A stretch of DNA of 22,000 nt from positions 1 through 22,000 of the forward strand of contig CAMAWZ010000004.1 in assembly GCA_945861995.1 (NCBI GenBank), given 5' to 3'. A model generated the notes under the pieces. The model worked only from the letters and a program-made list of their open reading frames with translations. It was not told the DNA's origin and searched no databases. Below, one piece after another: positions 15,910-22,000 of the stretch; within the stretch, counting starts at the first letter, position 1; every line of letters begins with the position of its first letter. The position numbers and the translations under genes are program-made. Source of the DNA: Pseudorhodobacter antarcticus (GTDB lineage: Bacteria; Pseudomonadota; Alphaproteobacteria; Rhodobacterales; Rhodobacteraceae).

Positions 15910-16926
15910 TCAAGCCCTGTTCGTCATGGCGGGCACAGCAAGTGCGCGGATTTCGCCGTCAGGGGCGGGGCTGGCAATAACAGTCGCCGCCTGATCCAGC
16001 GTTAGGGTGCGGCTGATCAATGGCGCGATCTGTACTGCGCCCGCGGCGATCAGGTCGGCCGCTCGCGCATGGGTGAAGGGGTTTAGAAAGGAGGTGATCA
16101 GGCTAACTTCGCGGAAAAGCAGATCAAAGGGTTCGATTTCTACCATTTGGCCCGCTGGCAGCACGCCAAGGATCACCACCATCCCGCCGCGCCGCGCCAG
16201 ACGTGGCGCGCCCGCGACAGTTGCCGCCAGCCCCGCGCATTCAAACACCACATCTGCCCCGCCATGTTGGCGCAGGTATTCGTCCACTTCGGCGGGATCA
16301 AGGCAGGCGGTCGCCCCCAGACGTGCGGCCAAATCGCGCTTGGCGCGGTTGCGCGTTACCAGTACCACGCGGGTGGCCCCTGCCAGCCGCGCAAGTTGCA
16401 CCGTCAGCAGCCCAATCACCCCGCCGCCGATCACCGTGACCGAAGCACCCGCCTTCAAGCCCGCCAAATCAACCGCGTGCAAGCAGCAGGCCAGCGGTTC
16501 GCAAAAGGCCCCATGTAGGGGATCCAGCGACAAGGGCAGCGCAAAGGCTTGCTTGCGCGGCATCACCACAAATTCGGCAAAGCCGCCGTTGCGGTGAATG
16601 CCGATAGCTTGCAGATTGTGGCACAGGTTCACGCGGCCCGCTTGGCAGGCCTCGCAGACCCCGCAGGCGATATTGGGATCGCTCGTCACGCGCATACCAA
16701 CCTGCATATCGGTCACGTCCTGCCCCACGGCTTCGATAATCCCCGAAAATTCGTGCCCAAGGGTGACGGGCGGGAATGATGGAAACTCGCCCAAAAACAA
16801 ATGACGATCGGTGCCGCAGATACCGCAAGCCTCGACGCGCACCAAAACCTCATCGGCCTTTGGCACGGGCCGTGCCACATCTTGCACTGATAGCTTGCCG
16901 ATTCCGTCCAAAAACAAGGCTTTCAT
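15910..16926 (-). CDS. Zinc-dependent alcohol/polyol dehydrogenase (MDR family)
   Basis: A 338-residue medium-chain dehydrogenase of the sorbitol/threonine dehydrogenase-like group. Catalytic zinc residues are C37 (GICGTDRH), H58 and E59 (LGHEFSG); the structural zinc site is C88, C91, C94 and C102 (CGVCEAC…NLC). The Rossmann motif VIGGGVIGLL starts at about residue 166. The cytoplasmic enzyme probably oxidises a secondary hydroxyl of a polyol or sugar with NAD(P)+. Its ATG overlaps the stop of the upstream PfkB kinase by 4 bp, so the two are coupled and likely act on the same pathway. Substrate unassigned. Confidence 0.85.
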   Translation of the reverse strand: MKALFLDGIGKLSVQDVARPVPKADEVLVRVEACGICGTDRHLFLGEFPSFPPVTLGHEFSGIIEAVGQDVTDMQVGMRVTSDPNIACGVCEACQAGRVNLCHNLQAIGIHRNGGFAEFVVMPRKQAFALPLSLDPLHGAFCEPLACCLHAVDLAGLKAGASVTVIGGGVIGLLTVQLARLAGATRVVLVTRNRAKRDLAARLGATACLDPAEVDEYLRQHGGADVVFECAGLAATVAGAPRLARRGGMVVILGVLPAGQMVEIEPFDLLFREVSLITSFLNPFTHARAADLIAAGAVQIAPLISRTLTLDQAATVIASPAPDGEIRALAVPAMTNRA

Positions 16927-17984
16927 AGCGTTCCCTTTGCTGCGGGGCGTTCTGGCCCGCCTGTTTGGTTTTTGGTATAGTCCGCCATCAGCGCGGCAAG
17001 TGTTGGAATCCCGTCCGTTGCGGTGGCCCCTGCAAGGCAGGCTTTGGCCGCAAGATGCGCGATATGCAGCGTTTGGAGTGGCGGCCAATCTTCATGAATG
17101 CCGTACAGCACAGCCGCGCAGAACGCGTCCCCCGCGCCCACCGGGCTGACAATCCAATCAGCGGCAAGCGGCTGCGACGCCGCCCAAATAGGCCCCTCGC
17201 CCTGCGCGGCCCAAAGCGCCCCTTCGGGCGCATGAACGATCACGGCGCGTTGCACATCCCCCAGCAATACCGCCGCCGCGGCGCGCAACCTGTCCTGCAG
17301 CAGCGCCCCATCAGGCCCCCGCACATCCAGCCCCGCCGCGCGCCCCGCCTCGATTTCGTTGATGATCACAAAATCGCAATGCGGCAGGGCAGGGGCCACT
17401 ATGGCGCGAAAATCGGGGTGGGCATCTGATACCATATCAACGCAGGTGATCATCCCCGCCGCGCGCACCTGTGCCAGCAGGTCTGCCGCCCCCGTGCTGC
17501 CATCTGGCCTGCGCGCGTCCAGCGCACCCAGCAGCATCAGATAGCCCAGATAGAATATTTTATACCCCTGCGCGGCCAATGCAGTGACAGGGACATGCGC
17601 CACATCAAAGGCATCATTCGCGCCGCCGTGATAGAAAAAGGTGCGGCTGTCGGCGGGGATATTTATCACTTCGTCATAGGCAGTCAGGCTGCCGTGCAAG
17701 GTCACCAGATGGCCCGTTGGCACCCCAATGCGCGCGCAATGATCGCGGATGATATCGCCATTGGTATCTGGCCCAATGGCCCCAATGGCGGCCAGCGGCA
17801 AGCGCGCGCCAAAGGAATGCAGATCTGTCATCACATTGGCCGCGCCGCCGCCCACACCAATCTGCCGCCCTGAAAGCCGTACCAAATCGCCCTTAGTCGG
17901 CCAATAGGGCGCGGTGTGGACGATATCCACAATCCAGTTTCCCGCGCAAACGATACCCGCTTTAGCCACGCCCGCCGTTGCCAT
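16923..17984 (-). CDS. PfkB-family carbohydrate kinase
   Basis: A 353-residue ribokinase-fold sugar kinase. The N-terminal GVGGGAANVMTDLHSFGA glycine-rich substrate motif and the C-terminal SPVGAGDAFCAAVLYGI (PfkB signature 2, with the catalytic Asp) are both present. The start at 17984 is preceded by AAGGGGGG. It sits 38 bp after the Gfo/Idh/MocA gene and overlaps the zinc dehydrogenase by 4 bp. Between two dehydrogenases and an aldolase gene, the likely job is phosphorylating a ketose or aldonic intermediate before aldol cleavage. Ribokinase, fructokinase and tagatose/sulfofructose kinase functions cannot be told apart from motifs alone. Confidence 0.83.
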   Translation of the reverse strand: MATAGVAKAGIVCAGNWIVDIVHTAPYWPTKGDLVRLSGRQIGVGGGAANVMTDLHSFGARLPLAAIGAIGPDTNGDIIRDHCARIGVPTGHLVTLHGSLTAYDEVINIPADSRTFFYHGGANDAFDVAHVPVTALAAQGYKIFYLGYLMLLGALDARRPDGSTGAADLLAQVRAAGMITCVDMVSDAHPDFRAIVAPALPHCDFVIINEIEAGRAAGLDVRGPDGALLQDRLRAAAAVLLGDVQRAVIVHAPEGALWAAQGEGPIWAASQPLAADWIVSPVGAGDAFCAAVLYGIHEDWPPLQTLHIAHLAAKACLAGATATDGIPTLAALMADYTKNQTGGPERPAAKGTL

Positions 17985-18022
17985 GATCCCCCCTTTATCG
18001 CCGCGCCCTCCCAAGCGGGCGA

Positions 18023-19177
18023 TCAGCCAGCGTAATCCACCTGAACGACCCTGTTTTCGCGCCCCGATGTCAGCGCGGCGGTCAAAACGGCATGATGCGC
18101 GCCAGCCTCATCAGGCGTGGCGCAGGCAAAGCCGTTTGCATCGCCGCCGCATAATTCGTCAATAAACGCGGCCCACATCTGCTGAATTGCATCGGTAAAG
18201 CCGAATTCAAAAATCTTGCCCGTCAGCGTTGGGAAAACGGAATCATAGCCCAAATCTTCGGTGCTCCACGCCTGCGCCCCGCCTGCCGTATAATCCATCC
18301 GTTGCCACTGGCGCGGCGATTTGGTGGTGAAAAAGGCGCTTTTGCGCATACCCAGCACGCGGATGTACCACGTATTTGCCTCGCCCGGTGCAATGCGCCA
18401 TGTTTTCAGCACCATAGGGAAATGACCGCCATCAGTTTCCACTTGGGCCGAGATCGTGGCATTATCCCATGTGGTGCAATCAACCATCTGGCCCTTGCCG
18501 TCGGGGCGCTTGCGTACCAGTTTGGACAGTTGCGCGTGCACCGTTTTGGGCCGCCAACCAAGGCGCAGGGGCACGTGCAAAACGTGCATCCCCAAATCGC
18601 CCATGCAGCCATAGGCGCCGTTTACCGCCTCCATCCGCTTCCAGTTGATCACCTTGTACGGGTCAATATCGGACGAATGCAGGAACCCCGCCTCAACTTC
18701 GATAATATCGCCCATCTCGCCGCTGCGGGCCAGATTGATCACCTTTTGCGCACCCGGATAAAACGGCATTTCCGACGAGCAGCGCACAAAGACCGCAGGG
18801 TTTTCGGCCAAGGCGGCAGCAATGGCCGTATTCTGCGCAAGATCCATGCCAAAGGGCTTTTCCCCCAGCAAATGCTTGCCCGCGCGGATGATATCAACAT
18901 AAAGCTGCGCGTGCAGCACATGGGGCACTGCGCAGTAAATGGCATCAATTTCAGGGTTGGCCAAAAGGTCGCGGTAATCGGTGGTGGTTTGGGCAACGCT
19001 GCCCAAGTTGCCTGTAAACCAGTCCATCAAATCTGGGTTGGTATCGCACACCGCTATGATACTTGGCCGCGCCTTTGGGTTTGACAGATGCATCCAGCGC
19101 CCAATGGCACTGGCAAATTCGCGCCCCATCAGCCCGCAGCCGATCACACCAAAACGGATGACCTTTTGCGCGCCCAT
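18023..19177 (-). CDS. Gfo/Idh/MocA-family oxidoreductase
   Basis: A 384-residue NAD(P)-dependent sugar or inositol dehydrogenase. The N-terminal Rossmann motif FGVIGCGLMG is at residues 9-18 and the catalytic EKP motif at residues 106-108 (GEKPFG). Motifs such as YGCMGDLGMHVLHVPL in the C-terminal alpha/beta substrate domain also fit the family, as does the length. The ATG at 19177 follows the aldolase stop after a single base, so it is the second gene of the operon and translationally linked to the aldolase. The substrate is not evident; myo-inositol-like, glucose-like and amino-sugar substrates are all known in this family. Confidence 0.83.
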   Translation of the reverse strand: MGAQKVIRFGVIGCGLMGREFASAIGRWMHLSNPKARPSIIAVCDTNPDLMDWFTGNLGSVAQTTTDYRDLLANPEIDAIYCAVPHVLHAQLYVDIIRAGKHLLGEKPFGMDLAQNTAIAAALAENPAVFVRCSSEMPFYPGAQKVINLARSGEMGDIIEVEAGFLHSSDIDPYKVINWKRMEAVNGAYGCMGDLGMHVLHVPLRLGWRPKTVHAQLSKLVRKRPDGKGQMVDCTTWDNATISAQVETDGGHFPMVLKTWRIAPGEANTWYIRVLGMRKSAFFTTKSPRQWQRMDYTAGGAQAWSTEDLGYDSVFPTLTGKIFEFGFTDAIQQMWAAFIDELCGGDANGFACATPDEAGAHHAVLTAALTSGRENRVVQVDYAG

Positions 19178-19178
19178 G

Positions 19179-20015
19179 TCAGTGGCTCCCGTTGGCAATA
19201 TTGGCATGGGCCGCATCCACGCTTGCCCCTTCATGCACAATGGCCATCAAAGCGCTGGTCATGCCGCGCGGGTCGGGATGCTGGATCACATTGCGGCCAT
19301 ACACAATCCCGCGCGCGCCTTGCTGCATCAGCGTTTTAGTGCGGGTTAGAATGTCGCGGTCGGCCACACGCCCGCCGCCGCGCACCAGAACGGGCAGGCC
19401 TTGGGCAATCTCGATCACGCGGTGGTATTCTTCGACATTATCGCACGGATCGGCCTTGATAATATCCGCCCCCAGTTCCGCCGCCTGCCGCACCAGCGGC
19501 AGGATTTTGTCAATCGACCCATCCACCATATAGGCCCCCTTGGCGTTGTCTTGCATCACAAGCGGTTCGACCATCAACGGCATCCCGTAAATCTCGCATT
19601 CGCGTTTCAGCGCGTTCACATTGCGCACACAGGCGCGGTACACCTCGGGCTGATCGGGCAGCATCAAAAGGTTGACCACAACGCAAGCCGCATCCAAGAC
19701 CAAAGCCTGTTCCACGGGCCTGTCGATCACTTCGGAAAACAGCGCCTTGGGCAAAGGGTTGCCATAGACATTGGCAATATCGGTGCGCAACACCAAAGCG
19801 GGGCGATCTTTGCCTGCGATGGATTGCAGGATTTTCGCGGTTCCGGGCGGCAGTTGAATGGCGTCGGGCTTGGCATCGGCGATGATCTGAATTGCCTTTT
19901 GCATATTCTCGATTCCCGCCAAAAAGCTGTGCTCGTTGAACATGCCGTGGTCTATGGCCACATCAAAGCAATTTCCTGACGTGCCAAAAAGCCGGTTCAT
20001 CCGCGCGCTTTTCAT
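19179..20015 (-). CDS. DhnA/FbaB-type class I aldolase
   Basis: A 278-residue (beta/alpha)8 Schiff-base aldolase of the DhnA group (archaeal-type fructose-bisphosphate aldolase, LsrF and relatives). The early DVAIDHGMF has the conserved D22, PLMVEP has E150, and GADIIKADP carries the putative Schiff-base K187. The C-terminal VRGGGR and IVYGRNVIQ are phosphate-binding loops, pointing to a phosphorylated ketose substrate. The ATG at 20015 has AGGGGAAAAG just upstream. It is the first gene of the minus-strand operon and divergent from the LacI gene. It probably cleaves the product of the PfkB kinase into DHAP plus an aldehyde, but the actual sugar is unknown. Confidence 0.82.
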   Translation of the reverse strand: MKSARMNRLFGTSGNCFDVAIDHGMFNEHSFLAGIENMQKAIQIIADAKPDAIQLPPGTAKILQSIAGKDRPALVLRTDIANVYGNPLPKALFSEVIDRPVEQALVLDAACVVVNLLMLPDQPEVYRACVRNVNALKRECEIYGMPLMVEPLVMQDNAKGAYMVDGSIDKILPLVRQAAELGADIIKADPCDNVEEYHRVIEIAQGLPVLVRGGGRVADRDILTRTKTLMQQGARGIVYGRNVIQHPDPRGMTSALMAIVHEGASVDAAHANIANGSH

Positions 20016-20045
20016 ATCTTTTCCCCTCTGGTATCGATTACATAG

Positions 20046-20074
20046 TGGTATTGCACGACTTACAGACCTGTCAA
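20046..20074 (-). promoter_or_regulatory. Candidate promoter for the aldolase operon
   Basis: A perfect TTGACA on the minus strand (20074-20069) is followed after 17-18 bases by a weak -10 (ATACCA or TACCAC, 20051-20045), about 30 bases before the aldolase ATG. The -35 is convincing, the -10 is not. Confidence 0.35.
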
Positions 20075-20082
20075 TCCTACAG

Positions 20083-20098
20083 TGTTAACGATTTCACA
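20083..20098. promoter_or_regulatory. Candidate LacI-family operator
   Basis: TGTTAACGATTTCACA is a 16-bp imperfect inverted repeat (TGTnAAnn/nnTTnACA) of the size and even symmetry used by LacI-family repressors. It lies between the aldolase operon and the divergent regulator, 18 bp before the regulator's GTG and 8 bp beyond the candidate -35. It could serve autoregulation and control of both directions. The assignment rests on symmetry and position only. Confidence 0.4.
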
Positions 20099-20115
20099 GC
20101 AGATCGAGGCGTTCC

Positions 20116-21114
20116 GTGGCAAGTATCAAAACCATCGCGAAACTGGCGCAAACATCGGTGGCATCGGTGTCGCGCGTGCTGAACAACTCTGGTTATGTGT
20201 CAGCGGAATTGCGCGCCAAAGTCGAGGCGGCGATTGCCCAAACCAATTACCAACCCAGCAGCGATGCGCGGGTTTTGCGGGGTGGCAAAAGCAATCTGGT
20301 CGGTATCTTATTGCCATCGATTGATGTGCAATTCTTTGGCATTTTGGCCCAATCGATGGAGCAGGCCCTGTTCGATTTGGGCTATCAGTCGTTCATTTGC
20401 AGCACCGCCGAAAGCGCCGCGCATGAGGCGCGCTATGTGGCGATGTTTCTGTCGCGCCGCGTGGGCGGGGTTATCGCAGCCAGCGCCGAGGCAGGGGCAG
20501 CACATTTCGCACCGCTGCGGGCGCGCGGCATTCCTATTGTGGCGATAGACCGCGATTTGCACGGCTATGCCAGCGACGCGATTGTGATTGACCATGACCT
20601 TGGCGGGCGGATGATGGCGCAGCATCTGATTGATTTTGGTCACCGCAAAATCGCCGTCATTGGCGCGCCCCTGCACAGCCAATCGATACAGCGGCGTCTG
20701 GCGGGTGTTCGGGCTGCACTTGCGCAAAGCGGTCTGGAACCAGTATCGCAGCAGCTGGGCAAAACCCATGATTTCGCGCAGTCCTATGATCTGGCCAGCC
20801 GCGCTTTGGCCAACAGGCCAACGGGGTTGATCGGGCTAACCGACATCGCAGCCATCGGAGCGATTCATGCCGCGCATGATCTGGGCCTGCGAATACCGCA
20901 TGATCTGTCTATCATCGGTTTTGATAACATCCCCTCGGCGGCGTTTGTATTGCCGCGCCTGACAACCATCGCACAGCCGATCCGCCATCTGGGCCGCAGC
21001 GCCGCAGAAATGCTGCACCGCCTGATCATCGGTGAACCCCAGACCCTTGCCCAAGCCTTGCCCGCACTTACCCTAATTCAGCGCGACACAACCGCCCCGC
21101 CTTGCGCTGCATAA
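20116..21114 (+). CDS. LacI-family transcriptional regulator
   Basis: A 332-residue sugar-responsive repressor. The N-terminal helix-turn-helix (IKTIAKLAQTSVASVSRVLN, residues 4-23) and hinge (YQPSSDARVLRGGKSNLVGI) are followed by a periplasmic-binding-protein-like effector domain with typical VGILLPSID, VGGVIAAS, VAIDRD, FGHRKIAVIGAP, LSIIGFDNIPSA and LTTIAQP segments. The start is GTG at 20116, with GAGG at 20106-20109 giving proper spacing. It is divergent from the aldolase/Gfo/PfkB operon (100 bp between starts) and is the obvious candidate to control it, with an intermediate of that pathway as inducer. Confidence 0.88.
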   Translation: MASIKTIAKLAQTSVASVSRVLNNSGYVSAELRAKVEAAIAQTNYQPSSDARVLRGGKSNLVGILLPSIDVQFFGILAQSMEQALFDLGYQSFICSTAESAAHEARYVAMFLSRRVGGVIAASAEAGAAHFAPLRARGIPIVAIDRDLHGYASDAIVIDHDLGGRMMAQHLIDFGHRKIAVIGAPLHSQSIQRRLAGVRAALAQSGLEPVSQQLGKTHDFAQSYDLASRALANRPTGLIGLTDIAAIGAIHAAHDLGLRIPHDLSIIGFDNIPSAAFVLPRLTTIAQPIRHLGRSAAEMLHRLIIGEPQTLAQALPALTLIQRDTTAPPCAA

Positions 21115-21355
21115 ATCTTTGCCCCAACGCGCGCCTTTTCCCACTTTGATCGGAGTTTTCCATAGACGGCACTGCCTTGAACAACATGTCGACCGGCACC
21201 AAATGCCGCAAAACCATCGAGTATTTGGCAGGCAATGGCCGCCTGCTTGGCCGTGTGGGCGATGGCGCAGATCAGTCGCACTTTACCTATCTGACAGACC
21301 AAGTCAGCAATGCCTGCTTTGCCACCCTGCACCCGTGGCAACTGCCCCGCAGAAC
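21115..21355 (+). other. Region without a recognised gene
   Basis: Between the LacI gene and the integrase remnant one frame is open from about 21160 to 21404 and encodes NNMSTGTKCRKTIEYLAGNG and DQVSNACFATLHPWQ, which I cannot place in any family. No start with a ribosome site and no supporting motif were seen. Given the debris to the right, it may also be a gene fragment. Confidence 0.4.
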
Positions 21356-21620
21356 TGGGGACAGATCAAGATTACCCCATCGGCGGGCAAGCCGTGGATT
21401 TTAAAGGCAACCGTCGGTGCAAAAGTCAGTGAAATCGGCCTCGGCGGCTTTCAACCAGTGACTTTGAAAATTGCGCGGGCGCGTGCGCGGGAAGCACGCG
21501 GAAAAATTAGGCGCGGCGCTATCGAGTAGAAGGTCTTAAAGCCGCCAAGGCCGCGTTGTTCGCGTCCCAGAAGCGCGGCCTGACATTGTATAATGCAACG
21601 GCCATACTGCTGAACTCAGC
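21356..21620 (+). pseudogene. Tyrosine integrase (P4-type, DUF4102 domain) remnant
   Basis: In one frame, GQIKITPSAGKPWILKATVG is followed by KVSEIGLGGFQPVTLKIARA, RAREARGKIRRG and then TAG at 21527-21529. In the next frame, VEGLKAAKAALFASQKRGLT follows directly. Together these match the N-terminal arm-binding domain of P4-like phage/genomic-island integrases (…GKSWVLR…EIGLGGFPTVTLAEARAKA…). The first ~35 residues, the frame near 21525, and the whole catalytic domain (R…HxxR…Y) are missing. This is a dead relic of an integrative element, and no attachment site was recognisable nearby. Confidence 0.65.
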
Positions 21621-21634
21621 GTCAATATCGGAAA

Positions 21635-21862
21635 CTATGGTTCTCGGCTTACCGCGTTCTGGCAATCAAGATGCAAGCGACGGTGGCGCCAGATGGATTC
21701 TTGCGGCGCAAGTGGCCCATCCTTGGCGAAGCGGAAAACCTTGCGTGCATCAAATTTGCGCGGTTCGTGCCAGAATGGCAAATGCAAGCCATACTTTGCA
21801 ACCGCGCCGTGCCAATCGTAATACCGTTCCACATAATTATGCCGCACAGGCGACAGGCCCAT
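21635..21862 (-). pseudogene. Unrecognised protein fragment, 75 codons
   Basis: A 75-codon frame starts at ATG 21862, with MGLSPVRHNYVERYYDWHGA, then LHLPFWHEPRKFDARKVFRF, AKDGPLAPQESIWRHRRLHL. The composition (many aromatic and basic residues, consistent codon use) looks like genuine protein up to about residue 66; the last residues look like read-through into unrelated sequence. I do not recognise the family. It lacks a clear ribosome site and overlaps the debris after the integrase, so it is more likely a gene fragment than a complete small gene. Confidence 0.35.
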
Positions 21863-21889
21863 CGGGGTGTTGATGCTGTGTACGGGGGC

Positions 21890-22000
21890 ATTCGTCTATG
21901 CGAGCAAGAAAATACCTATACGAAAATCCGATTACCAAAAAACACCTGCATAAATATATTCATTTTTTATAGATAAAATTAGTTTACGACGGGGCACCTT
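21890..22000. other. AT-rich segment at the right edge
   Basis: The last ~110 bases are markedly richer in A and T than the rest (for example AAATATATTCATTTTTTATAG at 21953 onward, cut to describe) and hold no gene I can support. This may be the edge of an island or a promoter region of the next gene. Confidence 0.35.

Noticed and set aside
2119..20015. Idea that soeABC plus the PfkB kinase and class I aldolase form a sulfoquinovose (sulfo-EMP or sulfo-SMO) pathway releasing and oxidising sulfite.
   Set aside because: No sulfoquinovosidase, sulfoquinovose isomerase, flavin monooxygenase or sulfolactaldehyde enzyme is present, and the groups are separated by the rha locus. The enzyme families alone do not support it.

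Overview
The window looks like a chromosome segment of an alphaproteobacterium, most likely Rhodobacterales (Roseobacter group). The reasons are the GC-rich coding, the SoeABC-type sulfite dehydrogenase, the order of the sugar operons (a rhizobial/roseobacter-type rha locus) and frequent 4-bp ATGA stop/start overlaps. The species cannot be named from the sequence. It is mainly a sugar and sugar-acid catabolic region in which several genes are visibly broken. No tRNA, rRNA or CRISPR array was seen.

Layout, left to right. (a) 1-421 (-): two unrelated fragments, the C-terminal half of a VIT-family membrane protein running off the left edge and the first 23 codons of a D-2-hydroxyacid dehydrogenase. 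(b) 524-1937 (+): gluconate 5-dehydrogenase and gluconokinase, translationally coupled, followed by a short remnant of an NAD-binding dehydrogenase. (c) 2119-6535 (+): an intact soeABC operon for a membrane-bound molybdenum sulfite dehydrogenase (catalytic subunit, four-cluster Fe-S subunit, membrane anchor). (d) 6548-10780 (-) and 10780-11398 (+): a collapsed L-rhamnose locus. The minus strand keeps the gene order rhaR-rhaS-rhaT-rhaP-rhaQ-rhaK known from rhizobia, but every gene is damaged, rhaU is gone, and rhaQ is fused in frame to rhaK. The divergent rhaD (aldolase/dehydrogenase) has lost its 5' part and its centre. (e) 11429-13849 (+): apparently intact lldD-type L-lactate dehydrogenase and L-rhamnose isomerase (rhaA), the surviving tail of the rhaD operon. 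(f) 20015-13861 (-): a six-gene set (DhnA-type class I aldolase, Gfo/Idh/MocA oxidoreductase, PfkB kinase, Zn alcohol dehydrogenase, aldo/keto reductase, guanidinobutyrase-like ureohydrolase), with a divergent LacI regulator at 20116-21114. (g) 21115-22000: debris, including a two-frame tyrosine integrase remnant, a short unrecognised fragment and an AT-rich edge.

How the genes fit together. Gluconate genes feed 6-phosphogluconate into the Entner-Doudoroff pathway. The ancestral rhamnose route was uptake by RhaSTPQ, isomerisation by RhaA, phosphorylation by RhaK, cleavage and lactaldehyde oxidation by RhaD, and lactate oxidation by LldD. Only the RhaA and LldD steps look functional now. The LacI-flanked set has the logic oxidise, phosphorylate, cleave (dehydrogenases, PfkB kinase, class I aldolase) for a sugar or polyol I cannot identify, with no transporter in the window.

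The most unusual signal is the style of decay in (d). All ten large internal deletions I could recognise by comparison with remembered family architecture keep the reading frame, while separate small indels and two nonsense codons break it.
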